64,000 bases of DNA, from assembly GCA_005790605.1 (NCBI GenBank), contig SXUI01000070.1, positions 44,086 through 108,085 on the forward strand, given 5' to 3'. Shown piece after piece: positions 7,992 to 17,480 of this stretch. The position numbers were made by a program, and so were the translations under genes. Numbering within the stretch: position 1 is the first letter of the stretch; each line of letters starts with the position of its first letter. Origin of the DNA: Planctomycetia bacterium (GTDB lineage Bacteria > Planctomycetota > Phycisphaerae > Phycisphaerales > SM1A02). A model generated the notes under the pieces. That model had not been told where the DNA came from. It worked only from the letters and a program-made list of their open reading frames with translations, and ran no database searches.

Positions 7992-8609
7992 ATGTCGCTC
8001 CGCTCCGCCGCCTCCGTTCTCGCGATCGTCACCTCCATCTCGGCGAGTGCATCTGCAGCGCTCTATGTGACGCCGAGTAACGCGATTTTCGACACACTTG
8101 TCAGTTCGCTCAATTGCACGAGCTATGTGGAGACATTCGGCTCAACGCCGAGTGGTTTTCTCGCGAGCGGGTATTCGTCTTCGACGGGTCCGGTGAATTG
8201 GAGCGCAGTCGCGACCGGCGATCTCTATGTCGATGGCGGATTTTTCTCGACGAACATGCCAGGACAGATGCTGACGTTCAACTTCAGTGCGCCCGGGCTC
8301 GACATCCAAGCCGTCGGCGGCAACTTCTTCGCTACTGACATCGACTTCACGCCGATGCCAGCGATCGTCGTCGTCACGCTTGACGACGGCACTTCGTATG
8401 TGAACATGACGACGATTGATCAGTCCTTCGTCGGGTTCGTCTCGACCACCGCGTCGATTTCCTCGATCTCGCTCTCGCTGCCAGTGAATGGCGACCTCTA
8501 CGCGACTGTCGATCGGATGATCTTCGGAGTGAGTGGAGTGGTTCCTGCGCCGAGCGCTCTCGCACTCTTTGGCCTCGCAGGCCTCGCAGGTCGCCGCCGT
8601 TCGCGCTGA
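7992..8609 (+). CDS. Secreted protein with PEP-CTERM sorting signal
   Basis: 205 residues of unknown function. The N-terminus is a signal peptide (hydrophobic core AASVLAIVTSISASASA, likely cleaved before ALYV). The mature part is beta-rich, acidic and Ser/Thr/Gly-rich. The C-terminus has the tripartite anchor: a VPAPS motif, a hydrophobic stretch (ALALFGLAGLAG) and a final RRRSR cluster. In other bacteria such tails are processed by an exosortase during export. No exosortase is in this window. Confidence 0.85.
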   Translation: MSLRSAASVLAIVTSISASASAALYVTPSNAIFDTLVSSLNCTSYVETFGSTPSGFLASGYSSSTGPVNWSAVATGDLYVDGGFFSTNMPGQMLTFNFSAPGLDIQAVGGNFFATDIDFTPMPAIVVVTLDDGTSYVNMTTIDQSFVGFVSTTASISSISLSLPVNGDLYATVDRMIFGVSGVVPAPSALALFGLAGLAGRRRSR

Positions 8610-8641
8610 CTTCTCACGCGCGCAGCGCAGGCTCAACCGCG

Positions 8642-9730
8642 TTACACATTGAACAGGAAGTGCGTGATGTCGCCGTCCTGCATGATGTAGGACTTGCCTT
8701 CGCTTCGCAGTTTTCCTGCTTCGCGCACTGATTTTTCCGTGCCGTGCTTTTCGAGATCGGCGAGCGTGAAAATCTCCGCGCGAATGAACCCGCGCTCAAA
8801 GTCGGTGTGAATCACGCCCGCAGCTTGCGGTGCGGTGAATCCGCGATGAATCGTCCACGCGCGGACTTCTTTCTCACCTGCGGTGAAGTAACTCTGAAGC
8901 CCGAGCAGCTCGTAGGAAGCCCGGACTACGGCGTGCAGCGCTGGCTCCTTCATCCCTAGGCTCTCGAGCATTTCCTTGCGATCTTCGGGCGTCAGTTCCG
9001 CAAGTTCTGATTCGATCTTCGCACAGACCACAACGACTTGTCCGCCGGTTTCCTTGGCGTGGGCGCGAACGCGGGCGACGAGCGCTCCTTCATTCCCCAT
9101 CTGCGCCTCGTCGACATTGGCGACATAGAGCGTGGGCTTCGCGGTCATCATGCCCATCGACGAGAGAATCTTGGTCTCCTCAGGATCGAATGACATCGAG
9201 CGGATCGGCTCTCCTCGTTTCACCACCGCCTCGCATCGCTCGAGGACTGCGAGTCGGTCGATCGCCTCTTTGTCGCCACTTCTCGCTGTGCGACGAGACT
9301 TCTCGATCGTTCCTTCAATCACTTGAAGATCGGCAAGAAGGAGCTCGGTCTCAATGATCCCCATGTCACGGATCGGATCGACGGACCCTTCGACATGCGT
9401 GACATCGGTGTCTTCGAAACAGCGGACAACATGCAGAATTGCGTCGACCTCACGGATGTGTGAGAGGAACTTGTTTCCTAGGCCCTCTCCTGCGGATGCA
9501 CCCTTGACGATGCCCGCGATATCAACGAGGCGGACCGCGGCTGGAATCACCTTCTTCGTCTTGATGTGCGCTTGAATCCGATCAAGGCGATCATCAGGGA
9601 CCATGACGACGCCGACATTCGGTTCGATCGTGCAGAACGGGTAGTTCGACGCTTCAATCCCCGCAGCGGTCAGCGCGTTGAAGAGCGTGCTCTTGCCAAC
9701 ATTGGGGAGTCCGACGATGCCTGCTTCCAT
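8642..9730 (-). CDS. ychF: Ribosome-binding ATPase YchF (Obg-like)
   Basis: 362 residues, the usual length. The P-loop GLPNVGKST near the N-terminus is followed by [14 protein letters not shown] and [20 protein letters not shown]. The last ~80 residues form the TGS domain, ending [16 protein letters not shown]. Members prefer ATP to GTP and associate with ribosomes. It is divergent from the efflux adaptor gene with about 80 bp between the starts. Confidence 0.96.
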   Translation of the reverse strand: MEAGIVGLPNVGKSTLFNALTAAGIEASNYPFCTIEPNVGVVMVPDDRLDRIQAHIKTKKVIPAAVRLVDIAGIVKGASAGEGLGNKFLSHIREVDAILHVVRCFEDTDVTHVEGSVDPIRDMGIIETELLLADLQVIEGTIEKSRRTARSGDKEAIDRLAVLERCEAVVKRGEPIRSMSFDPEETKILSSMGMMTAKPTLYVANVDEAQMGNEGALVARVRAHAKETGGQVVVVCAKIESELAELTPEDRKEMLESLGMKEPALHAVVRASYELLGLQSYFTAGEKEVRAWTIHRGFTAPQAAGVIHTDFERGFIRAEIFTLADLEKHGTEKSVREAGKLRSEGKSYIMQDGDITHFLFNV

Positions 9731-9811
9731 GGTGTGCCTCTCTCGTTGGTGAAGCCAACGGGGCGGAGATGGTAGTCGAGAAGTCCCGCCGAAGTCCTTA
9801 CCATTCGCGCC

Positions 9812-11029
9812 ATGCTTTCTCCTGCTCCTGCATTGAAGTCACGCATCCTCATCTTCGCGTTGCTCGCGAGCGGTGGTTCTTGGAGTTTCGCGCAGGAGGA
9901 GCCCTCTCACGCCCCGCCACCCACGCCAGTCCGCGTCGAGACGGTGCGAGAAGGCTTGCTCGCGCCTCGAAAGCGCGTCTTCGGCGAGTTGAGGGCGGCG
10001 CAGCAGTCAACGCTTGCGTTTCAAGAGTCCGGCATTGTGAGGGAATTGCTCGTTCGCGAAGGCCAAGCCGTCCTTGAAGGCATGGTGATTGCGCGCCTCG
10101 ACGCAACCCGGATCGGGCTTGAACTTCGTGTGAACGCGGCGAATCGAGCTTTGGCGAGTACGGTGATCCTCGAGCAAGAGGCCGTCTTGGCGCGAGCCGT
10201 TCGAGATCTCGCGTTAATCAAGAAGGCAGAGTCCGTGGGTGGGACGAATGTGCGCGAAGTCGCCGATTCGGAGAGTGACCTGTCGATCGCGCAGGCGAAG
10301 CTCGAAGCTGCGCACGCGAGCCTCGCAGTCGAGGCCGCGTCCCTTGCGGTGCTCGAGCAGCGATTGCGAGATCATGAACTTCGCGCGCCATTTGCTGGTG
10401 TCATCACGAAGCGGCATGCAGATACTGGAGCATGGCTGGGCGAAGGGGCGGCGGTTGTCGATCTTCAAGCGACCGACCACTTGCGCGCGTGGCTTGAGGT
10501 TCCGCAAGAGTTCTATGAGCCGATGCTCGCGTTCACGAAAGCCGCGCCTGAACAATCGCGGGCGAGCGGTGGAGAGGAACAGGCGCACGGGTCCTCAGCG
10601 ATCGAGATCCGCGACGCGCTTGATCATCCATTGCAGACCACAACCGTGAGTTTCGTTCCGTCCGTTGACCCGCGATCTCGTAGTTTTCCAGTGATTCTCG
10701 ATGTGCGCGCCGACGGCGCGAAACTCGCAGCGGGTATCGCGCTCACGGGTTTCATTCCGAGTGGTGCTTTGGCGAATCGACTCATCGTCTCGCGTGATGC
10801 CGTGCTCCACGGTGATGCGGGTCCGTTCCTGTTCGTGGTGCGCGACGATGTCGCTGTTCCACTCCAAGTGCGAATCGACTTTCCCATCGGCGATGATGTC
10901 GCCATTGAGGCAGACGGTTTAACGGTCGGTAGTCGCGTTGTTACGGAAGGCAACGAACGCCTCATCCCCATGTCCCGCGTCGCGCCGATCGCGGACGCAA
11001 CTCCGCTCGCATCGGAAGGATCGAAGTGA
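9812..11029 (+). CDS. RND efflux periplasmic adaptor subunit (membrane fusion protein)
   Basis: 405 residues. A signal peptide ([18 protein letters not shown]) is followed by the biotinyl-lipoyl-like half ([26 protein letters not shown]), a coiled-coil hairpin of about 80 residues rich in Ala/Glu/Leu, and the returning lipoyl half ([24 protein letters not shown]). The protein bridges an inner-membrane RND pump to an outer-membrane channel. Its stop overlaps the pump gene start as GTGA, so the two are translated together. No TolC-type gene is adjacent. Confidence 0.92.
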   Translation: MLSPAPALKSRILIFALLASGGSWSFAQEEPSHAPPPTPVRVETVREGLLAPRKRVFGELRAAQQSTLAFQESGIVRELLVREGQAVLEGMVIARLDATRIGLELRVNAANRALASTVILEQEAVLARAVRDLALIKKAESVGGTNVREVADSESDLSIAQAKLEAAHASLAVEAASLAVLEQRLRDHELRAPFAGVITKRHADTGAWLGEGAAVVDLQATDHLRAWLEVPQEFYEPMLAFTKAAPEQSRASGGEEQAHGSSAIEIRDALDHPLQTTTVSFVPSVDPRSRSFPVILDVRADGAKLAAGIALTGFIPSGALANRLIVSRDAVLHGDAGPFLFVVRDDVAVPLQVRIDFPIGDDVAIEADGLTVGSRVVTEGNERLIPMSRVAPIADATPLASEGSK

Positions 11030-14000
11030 AGATTGTTGAAGGGTCGATTCGTCAGCCGGTGAGCGTGCTCGTCGGTGTGGTGTTGGTGCTCCTCGCAGCA
11101 CTTGTCGCAGTGCGCCAGGTTCCCGTGCAGCTCACACCGGATGTGGACGACACGATCGTGAGCATCTCGACGGTGTGGCCGGGTGCCTCACCGGAAGAGG
11201 TCGAGCAATCGATCATTGAACGGCAGGAGGAGAAACTGCAAGGCGTCGCGGGTGTCCGGCAGACCACGAGCAACGCCTCGCAAGGGGCAGGGCATGTGCG
11301 GCTCGAATTCGCACCAGGGACTGATCCCGAAGCGGCGATGCGCGAAGTCAGTGACCGACTCCGACAAGTTCCCGATTATCCGTTTGGCGTGGACGAACCT
11401 GTCGTCGAGGCGAGTGACCCCGAGAACAAGGACTACATCGCATGGATCGTGGTATCCGCGAACGGCGCGCGCAATCCTGATGGCTCGGAGTTTGATGTTC
11501 GCACGCTGCAAGACTTCGTGAAGGATCGCGTGCAGCCGCAGATCGAGCGAGTGAAGGGTGTCGCTGAGGTCAATGTCCTTGGCGGTCGTGAGCGCGTGTT
11601 GCAAGTTCGGGTGGAGCCAGCAGCCCTCGCTGCGCGCGGTATCACGATGGCGATGCTTGCTTCAGCGCTGCGGGACGCGAACAAGAACGTCCCGGGTGGA
11701 TCATTGCGAGAGGGGAAGCGCGAAATCGTACTCCGCGCGATTGGGCAGTTTGAATCGGTCGACGATATCGCTCGCGTCGCCATCGCGACTCCGCACGGTG
11801 TCCCCATTCTTGTTTCCGATGTCGCGGAAGTCGTCGAGACCTGGTCGGAAGCTGGCAGTTTTGTGCGTTCTCAGGGTGTGCCTGTGCTCGCGATCAATGT
11901 CCAGAAAGAGGTCGGCACGAATGTCATTGAGGTGATGGAAGGTGTCAACGAGGCGATTGCGAGCCTCGCGCTTGAAGGCGGCGTCCTTGATGCCAAGAGC
12001 AGTGGCCTTGGACTCACCAAGCCGATTACGGCCGAGCTCGTCTACGACCAAACGGTCTACATCGACGACGCGCTCAACCTCGTCCTCGACAACATTTGGC
12101 AGGGTGGAATCCTCGCGATCCTCACGCTCGTTGTGTTTCTTCGCTCTTGGCGGAGCATCGTCATTGTCGGAACAAGCGTTCCACTCGCGGTGGTCGCGAC
12201 CGTCGTCGTGATGCTCGCGATGGGACGGACGATCAATGTGGTGAGCCTCGCCGGTCTTGCTTTCGCAATCGGCACGCTCATCGACAATTCCATCGTCGTG
12301 CTCGAGAATGTCATTCGGCACATGGAGATGGGGAAGGATGCGCGACGCGCGGCTTTGGTTGGCACGCAAGAAGTCGCGGGCGCGATTCTCGGTTCGACGC
12401 TTGCGACTTGTGTGGTCTTCATTCCCGTGTTCTTGATTGGGGATGAGGTCGGTCAGTTGTTCCGTGACATCGCGCTCGCAATCCTGATTTCGAACTTGCT
12501 GTCCATGATCGTTTCGATCACCGTGACGCCGTGCGCATGCGCGTTCTTGCTACGGACTCAGATGAAAGTGGACCCCTCAGTCGCGCCACGGCAGGGCATG
12601 GGAGAGCGTTTCGCAACGAGCATCGCTCGACTCGTGTTTCGAACTTCGCGACGCAAGGTCGTGAGCCTTGCGATCGTCCTCCTGATGACCGCAGCCTCTA
12701 TCGCGGGGACGCTCATGCTTATGCCGCCGGCGGACTACTTGCCAGCGGGGAATCGAAATCTCGTCTTCGGTTTGATCATTCCTCCGCCCGGAACTTCGAG
12801 TGCGATGCAGGAGTCGATCGCGCGACGCGTCGAAACAACGGTCGCGCCATATTGGGAACGCACGCTTCCTGCTCGTGGAACGCCAGAGCGCGCTGCTGCC
12901 GAAGCAAGGCTCGCGTCCGTTCCTGTGAACCCGTGGATGATGTTCAAGTACGGTCCGTCGGTGCAGCCCGCGCCTTTGGCGAACTACTTCGTGGTGGGGT
13001 TCGGAAGCATGATGTTCCATGGCGGCATCGCCGTTGACAGTGCGCGGGCGAGTTACAACGAACACTTGCTTGGACACGCAACGCGAAGTGAGGTACTTCC
13101 GGGCACGAACGCGTTCGCATTCCAAGTGCCACTCTTTCGGACGAGCGGATCCTCCGGGAGCGCCGTCGCCGTCGACTTGCGTGGCGATGATCTCGACGCA
13201 GTGCAATCCGCGGCATCGGAGATGATGGCGCGATTTTCAGCGCTCTTTGGCCCAATGAGCGTGCAGCCTGATCCGTCGAACTTTGCGACCCCTGGCGTCG
13301 AAGTTCGTGTTCGCGCGGATCAGCGGCGCTTGCACGACGCGCAACTCACGCCGGATGATGTCGCATTGTCCGTTGCCGCGGCCGGTGATGGAGCGCTTGT
13401 TGGTGAGTACAACGCTGGTGGGGACTCGATCGATCTTGTCGTCATTGATCGATCAAGCGCGCTTGCAGGCCAATCGCAGAGCTCGATGAGCGTGGATGCG
13501 GTGGGGGACATCCCAGTCGCGCTCCCGAGCGGTCGCCTTGTTTCCATCGGTCAACTCGCGCAAGTGGAGCGCGGAACAGCAGCCACGCAAATCAATCACA
13601 TTGATCGGCAGAGATCCGTGCGATTGCAGGTGACGCCTCCACCGACGACCGCGCTCGAAGACGCGGTGGTCACCATTCAGACTGCTCTCGCGGAAGCCCG
13701 CCGCGATGGTGTGATCGCGCCAGGTGTCGCGAGTGATGTCGCAGGTACCGCGAGCGCGCTCGCGTCGGTTCGCAAGGAGCTCATCGGCGACGGCACTGTC
13801 TTAGGCGTGATGGCGAGCACTGTGTTTCTCGCGCTCCTGGTTTGCTACCTCGTGATGGCGGTGCTCTTTCAGAGCTTTCTCTTGCCGTTTGTGATCATGT
13901 TCAGCGTGCCTCTTGCGGCCGTCGGAGGCGTTGCCGCGCTGTTTGCAGTGTTTATCGTGAGTCTGACGAGCCCGACATTGCCCATGCAATCGCTTGATGT

Positions 14001-14406
14001 GCTGACGATGCTCGGCTTCGTCATTCTCATCGGTGTCGTCGTGAACAACGCGATTCTGATCGTGCATCAGGCGATCAACTTTCAGCGAGGCACGGCAGAT
14101 GAAACGCCGTCGGACGCATCGTTTCGTGGACTCATTGGCGCACCAACGGTTACGGCGGGTGGACCACTTCCGCTTCGTGCGGCGATTGCCGAGAGCGTGC
14201 GCACGCGCGTCCGGCCGATCCTCATGAGCGCGATCACAAGCGTTGCCGGCATGCTTCCGTTGATTTTCGCGCCCGGCGCGGGCAGCGAGCTCTACCGCGG
14301 GCTCGGCGCAGTGATGGGTGGAGGATTGCTTGTATCGACGATCTTCACGATCGTGCTTGTCCCTTTGGTGATGGCGATCTTGGTTCCGGCGCGCACGCGC
14401 TACTGA
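11026..14406 (+). CDS. RND efflux transporter permease (AcrB/MexF superfamily)
   Basis: 1126 residues, slightly longer than AcrB (1049). It is a proton-driven inner-membrane exporter with 12 predicted membrane segments and two large periplasmic domains. Visible motifs are the N-terminal VPVQLTPDVDDTIVSIST, TM2 region RSWRSIVIVGTSVPLAV and TM4 AIGTLIDNSIVVLENVIRHM. In TM4 only one of the two aspartates of AcrB is kept (DN instead of DD), as in many related pumps. The GTG start overlaps the adaptor stop. Substrate is unknown; drug- or solvent-type export is more likely than metal export. Confidence 0.92.
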   Translation: MKIVEGSIRQPVSVLVGVVLVLLAALVAVRQVPVQLTPDVDDTIVSISTVWPGASPEEVEQSIIERQEEKLQGVAGVRQTTSNASQGAGHVRLEFAPGTDPEAAMREVSDRLRQVPDYPFGVDEPVVEASDPENKDYIAWIVVSANGARNPDGSEFDVRTLQDFVKDRVQPQIERVKGVAEVNVLGGRERVLQVRVEPAALAARGITMAMLASALRDANKNVPGGSLREGKREIVLRAIGQFESVDDIARVAIATPHGVPILVSDVAEVVETWSEAGSFVRSQGVPVLAINVQKEVGTNVIEVMEGVNEAIASLALEGGVLDAKSSGLGLTKPITAELVYDQTVYIDDALNLVLDNIWQGGILAILTLVVFLRSWRSIVIVGTSVPLAVVATVVVMLAMGRTINVVSLAGLAFAIGTLIDNSIVVLENVIRHMEMGKDARRAALVGTQEVAGAILGSTLATCVVFIPVFLIGDEVGQLFRDIALAILISNLLSMIVSITVTPCACAFLLRTQMKVDPSVAPRQGMGERFATSIARLVFRTSRRKVVSLAIVLLMTAASIAGTLMLMPPADYLPAGNRNLVFGLIIPPPGTSSAMQESIARRVETTVAPYWERTLPARGTPERAAAEARLASVPVNPWMMFKYGPSVQPAPLANYFVVGFGSMMFHGGIAVDSARASYNEHLLGHATRSEVLPGTNAFAFQVPLFRTSGSSGSAVAVDLRGDDLDAVQSAASEMMARFSALFGPMSVQPDPSNFATPGVEVRVRADQRRLHDAQLTPDDVALSVAAAGDGALVGEYNAGGDSIDLVVIDRSSALAGQSQSSMSVDAVGDIPVALPSGRLVSIGQLAQVERGTAATQINHIDRQRSVRLQVTPPPTTALEDAVVTIQTALAEARRDGVIAPGVASDVAGTASALASVRKELIGDGTVLGVMASTVFLALLVCYLVMAVLFQSFLLPFVIMFSVPLAAVGGVAALFAVFIVSLTSPTLPMQSLDVLTMLGFVILIGVVVNNAILIVHQAINFQRGTADETPSDASFRGLIGAPTVTAGGPLPLRAAIAESVRTRVRPILMSAITSVAGMLPLIFAPGAGSELYRGLGAVMGGGLLVSTIFTIVLVPLVMAILVPARTRY

Positions 14407-15609
14407 TCACACACCCGCACTCGCGAGATCAATCGTGCAGCCTGGCGGTGTGAGTTGCTCGCTTGGACGCGCCGCTCGAAGCAACGCGAGCGCTCGGCAA
14501 ATGTCCGCGGCGATCGGCGCGGTGAAGGACATGCTCGCTTCTGTCATGGGATGACGAATGCCAAGCGTTGTCGCATGGAGCGCCTGGCGAGCGAGCAGCA
14601 CTTGTGTCGAAGTCCCGCCGAGATCTCGCTCCGTGACATGCCGCCCTCCGTACATGTCGTCGCCGACGATTGGGTGGCCGCGCCATGACATATGCACGCG
14701 AATCTGATGCGTTCGCCCGGTCTTCAGCTCGAGCTCGACGAGCGTGAACTTCTCGCCCGAGGGAGTGATGCAGCGTTCTCGTACTCGACTGATCGTCAGC
14801 GATGCCTTGCCCGTTTCATCATGTCGGACCGCGTACTTTTCCTTGATCGTCGGGTGTTTGCCGAGCGGTGCATCGATTTGCATCACTGGCTCGAGCACTT
14901 CGCCGTGCACGAGCGCGAGATATCGCTTGTCGGTTCGACGCATTTCAAACTGCTTGCCGAGTCTCCAGTGCGCGGTGTCATTCTTGGCCGCGACAATCGC
15001 GCCAGAGGTCCACTTGTCGAGTCGATGCACGACGCCAGGGCGTGCGAATTCTTCCCCAACGGAACTCAACGCTCCTCCGGTGAGATGTTTGAATCGCCAA
15101 GCCAACGCATTGATGAGTGTGCCCGTCTTGTGGCTTCGAGCCGGATGCACGATCAGTCCTGCAGGCTTGTTCACCACAATGATCGCGTCGTCTTCGAAGA
15201 TCACATCGAGCGGAATGTTTTCTGGTTGGATCGCGCCCGACGGTGGCGGAGGGAGCGTCGCGACGATGTGGTCACCAATACGAAGTTTCGTGGAAGACTT
15301 CGGCACACGACCGTTCACTGTGACCGCGGATTCTTCGATCAATCGTTGGATCTGCGTGCGTGAGAGAAAGGGCACGCGATCGACGAGATAACGATCGAGC
15401 CGCTTCTCGAGGTCTTTCAACAGTGTGAACTCAACCCGCGGCGCGACTTCATCATCACCCGCACTCTGCCGTTCATACAACGCAAACAGTGCATCGCGGT
15501 CCACGGTGCCGCTCGCGGAAATGAGGTCTATCTCCGCGCTGTCACTTCGCGCAGCATCCGCTGCGTCAGGAGCACCAGGCGCAGCGCCCGAAGATTCTTC
15601 GTTCGGCAT
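14407..15609 (-). CDS. RluA-family 23S rRNA pseudouridine synthase
   Basis: About 400 residues. It converts specific uridines in rRNA to pseudouridine. After a ~65-residue acidic, Ala-rich extension comes an S4 RNA-binding domain (RLDRYLVDRVPFLSRTQIQRLI). The catalytic domain has GVVHRLDKWTSG with the active-site aspartate, plus ELKTGRTHQIRVHMSWRGHPIVGD. ATG at 15609 is chosen; a GTG one codon earlier is also open. RluD-type enzymes have this S4-plus-catalytic layout, but the target site is not certain. Its start lies 10 bp after the upstream membrane-protein gene, so they probably share a transcript. Confidence 0.9.
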   Translation of the reverse strand: MPNEESSGAAPGAPDAADAARSDSAEIDLISASGTVDRDALFALYERQSAGDDEVAPRVEFTLLKDLEKRLDRYLVDRVPFLSRTQIQRLIEESAVTVNGRVPKSSTKLRIGDHIVATLPPPPSGAIQPENIPLDVIFEDDAIIVVNKPAGLIVHPARSHKTGTLINALAWRFKHLTGGALSSVGEEFARPGVVHRLDKWTSGAIVAAKNDTAHWRLGKQFEMRRTDKRYLALVHGEVLEPVMQIDAPLGKHPTIKEKYAVRHDETGKASLTISRVRERCITPSGEKFTLVELELKTGRTHQIRVHMSWRGHPIVGDDMYGGRHVTERDLGGTSTQVLLARQALHATTLGIRHPMTEASMSFTAPIAADICRALALLRAARPSEQLTPPGCTIDLASAGV

Positions 15610-15619
15610 CACGCCTCAC

Positions 15620-16426
15620 TTAGCCGCCTTGCGGGAGAGCTGTGGGCGCAACGGTTGGCTCAGCTGCGGGCGCAGGCGCCGGCGCGGTCACGGGCATCTC
15701 AAGCGAACGGAGAATGTCGCCAGTCGCATCCGGCGCGACCGGATCGACCACAGCCTTGACAGGCAGTGCAGCTTTGGGGGGAAGCGCAACGCCGCGCTCA
15801 ATGGCGTTCAGTGAGGCGAGGCGCGCAGCCGTGACTTTCGACAGTGGCGAGTACGCGCCCGTGGCCGCGGTGGCTTGTTCAAGCATTGCGCGCGCTTGCG
15901 CGAAATCGCCGCGGCTCTCCGCGACGGCTGCGCGACCGATGAGTGCTGGGACAACAACTGGTGCAGCGCTTCCGCTCTTCGCAACCGTCGTCGCAAGTTC
16001 AATCACGCGCGAGTAATTTTCATCTGCGGCGTCTTGCACGATCTTGCGCGAGGCATCGTCGAGCGGCTGTTGTGGTTGCCCCTCCACAGGGCGAGTGAGG
16101 TAGCCGCTCTGCAGTTGCTGCAATCGCATATCGCCCGCACTGAGGTAGGCGAGCATCGCGATCTGTGGAACATGTCCTTGCGCCTTCGCAACCGCTTCAA
16201 GATCTTCAGGAGTCGTCGCTTCGCTGAGGTCCGTCCACGCGAGTTTCACTGCGTCAGCTTGCTTCTCGCGCCAGAGGTTCCATCCGAGGAACGCGCAGAC
16301 CGCAAGGAGTACAACGAGGAGGTAGTTGGACCCCTTCGTCTTGAGCCAATAGACGAGATCCTCGTTGAGTCGGCTCTCGGAGAGGTCGTTGCTTTGCACT
16401 TGGGAGAGGCGTGTCTTGTCGGCCAT
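15620..16426 (-). CDS. Membrane-anchored TPR-like protein of unknown function
   Basis: 268 residues. A short cytoplasmic N-terminus is followed by one membrane segment (about residues 34-52, NYLLVVLLAVCAFLGWNLW). A helical, Ala-rich region follows (AKAQGHVPQIAMLAYLSAGDMRL and ALIGRAAVAESRGDFAQARAMLEQA) that looks like degenerate tetratricopeptide repeats. The tail is Pro/Ala-rich. The layout resembles YfgM-type proteins that work with periplasmic chaperones, but sequence support is weak. It is in one unit with the pseudouridine synthase. Confidence 0.7.
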   Translation of the reverse strand: MADKTRLSQVQSNDLSESRLNEDLVYWLKTKGSNYLLVVLLAVCAFLGWNLWREKQADAVKLAWTDLSEATTPEDLEAVAKAQGHVPQIAMLAYLSAGDMRLQQLQSGYLTRPVEGQPQQPLDDASRKIVQDAADENYSRVIELATTVAKSGSAAPVVVPALIGRAAVAESRGDFAQARAMLEQATAATGAYSPLSKVTAARLASLNAIERGVALPPKAALPVKAVVDPVAPDATGDILRSLEMPVTAPAPAPAAEPTVAPTALPQGG

Positions 16427-16569
16427 GGGAGGGAAGAGAATACGGGGTTTGGGCGTTGGGAGGAAGTGTTGGATGCGAGAATGGTGAGAGATTCAGGGCA
16501 TTGGTAGAGTCCACCGCTGTTTCCTGCGTCGCTCGCAAACCCTATCGGTCAAACCTGATCGCTCTCCCC

Positions 16570-17424
16570 ATGCCGATTCGAATGTTCGTTGCTGACCTTG
16601 ATGGAACCCTGCTCGATGAGTCGGGAGCGGTTTCTGCGGGTGCGTTGGCAGCGATTGAGCGGTTGCGTCGGCGCGGGGTGCAGTTCATCCCAGCGACGGG
16701 CCGCTCGCTTCCAGAATGCCGGCATGTCATGGAAGCGATCGGACACTCGGGACTGATGATTGCGGCTGGCGGTGCGCTTGTTCATGAGACTCGCCGAGGA
16801 AGCGTCGTCCTTCGCCGCCCCCTCGAGGCTTCGCTGGTCGCGCGACTCGTGGAGGTCGTCAGTCGACACGGTCACTTGGTGCACCTCCTTCAAGACCACA
16901 CCGTTTCCCAACATGATTACCTCATGATTGGCGAGCAGCCGTTCGATCCAGCCACCGCGTGGTGGTTTGACACGCTTCCGGTGACCTATCAGCGCATTAG
17001 GAGTTTGCTTGAAGCGGACGCGTTGCATCACACGGTTCGAGTCGGAACCGTCGCGCCTTGCGACTCGCTTGGTGTCGTGGCGAGTGATGTTGCGGCTTCG
17101 CTCGGCGACTCCGTGAATGTGCAGCATTGGCCGGCTCTAACTGCGGAGAAGGCGACAGCGACCAAGACGCATCTGCTTGAGACTTTCGCAGCGCGCGTCA
17201 GTAAGTGGACCAGTGTCGCGGCGCTTGCTGCGCTTGAAGGGATTTGTCGATCCGAGATCGCGGCAGTCGGCGATGGGCTGAATGATTTTGAACTCGTCCG
17301 TGAGGCGGGGCTCGGCATGGCGATGGGTAACGCCGATCCACGCATCAATGCAGTGGCGCGTGTGCGAGTGGCGACGAATGCTGCGGAAGGATTCGCTGAA
17401 GCCGTGGATCGCGCGCTCTCGTGA
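16570..17424 (+). CDS. HAD-superfamily hydrolase, Cof type
   Basis: 284 residues. HAD motif I is FVADLDGTLLDESG directly after the start, motif II is ATGRSL, and motif IV is AAVGDGLNDFELVREAG followed by GMAMGNADP. The large cap between motifs II and III is the C2B type of Cof/YidA sugar-phosphate phosphatases. ATG at 16570 is chosen because the HAD motif begins there; the open frame extends 53 codons upstream without support. Substrate is unknown. It is divergent from the TPR-like gene and followed 56 bp later by the oxidoreductase-like gene. Confidence 0.88.
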   Translation: MPIRMFVADLDGTLLDESGAVSAGALAAIERLRRRGVQFIPATGRSLPECRHVMEAIGHSGLMIAAGGALVHETRRGSVVLRRPLEASLVARLVEVVSRHGHLVHLLQDHTVSQHDYLMIGEQPFDPATAWWFDTLPVTYQRIRSLLEADALHHTVRVGTVAPCDSLGVVASDVAASLGDSVNVQHWPALTAEKATATKTHLLETFAARVSKWTSVAALAALEGICRSEIAAVGDGLNDFELVREAGLGMAMGNADPRINAVARVRVATNAAEGFAEAVDRALS

Positions 17425-17480
17425 GGCGTGAGCTTCCAAGTGCGCAGGAACCGAGCGGCCGCTTCCCGTAGTATTCGCGA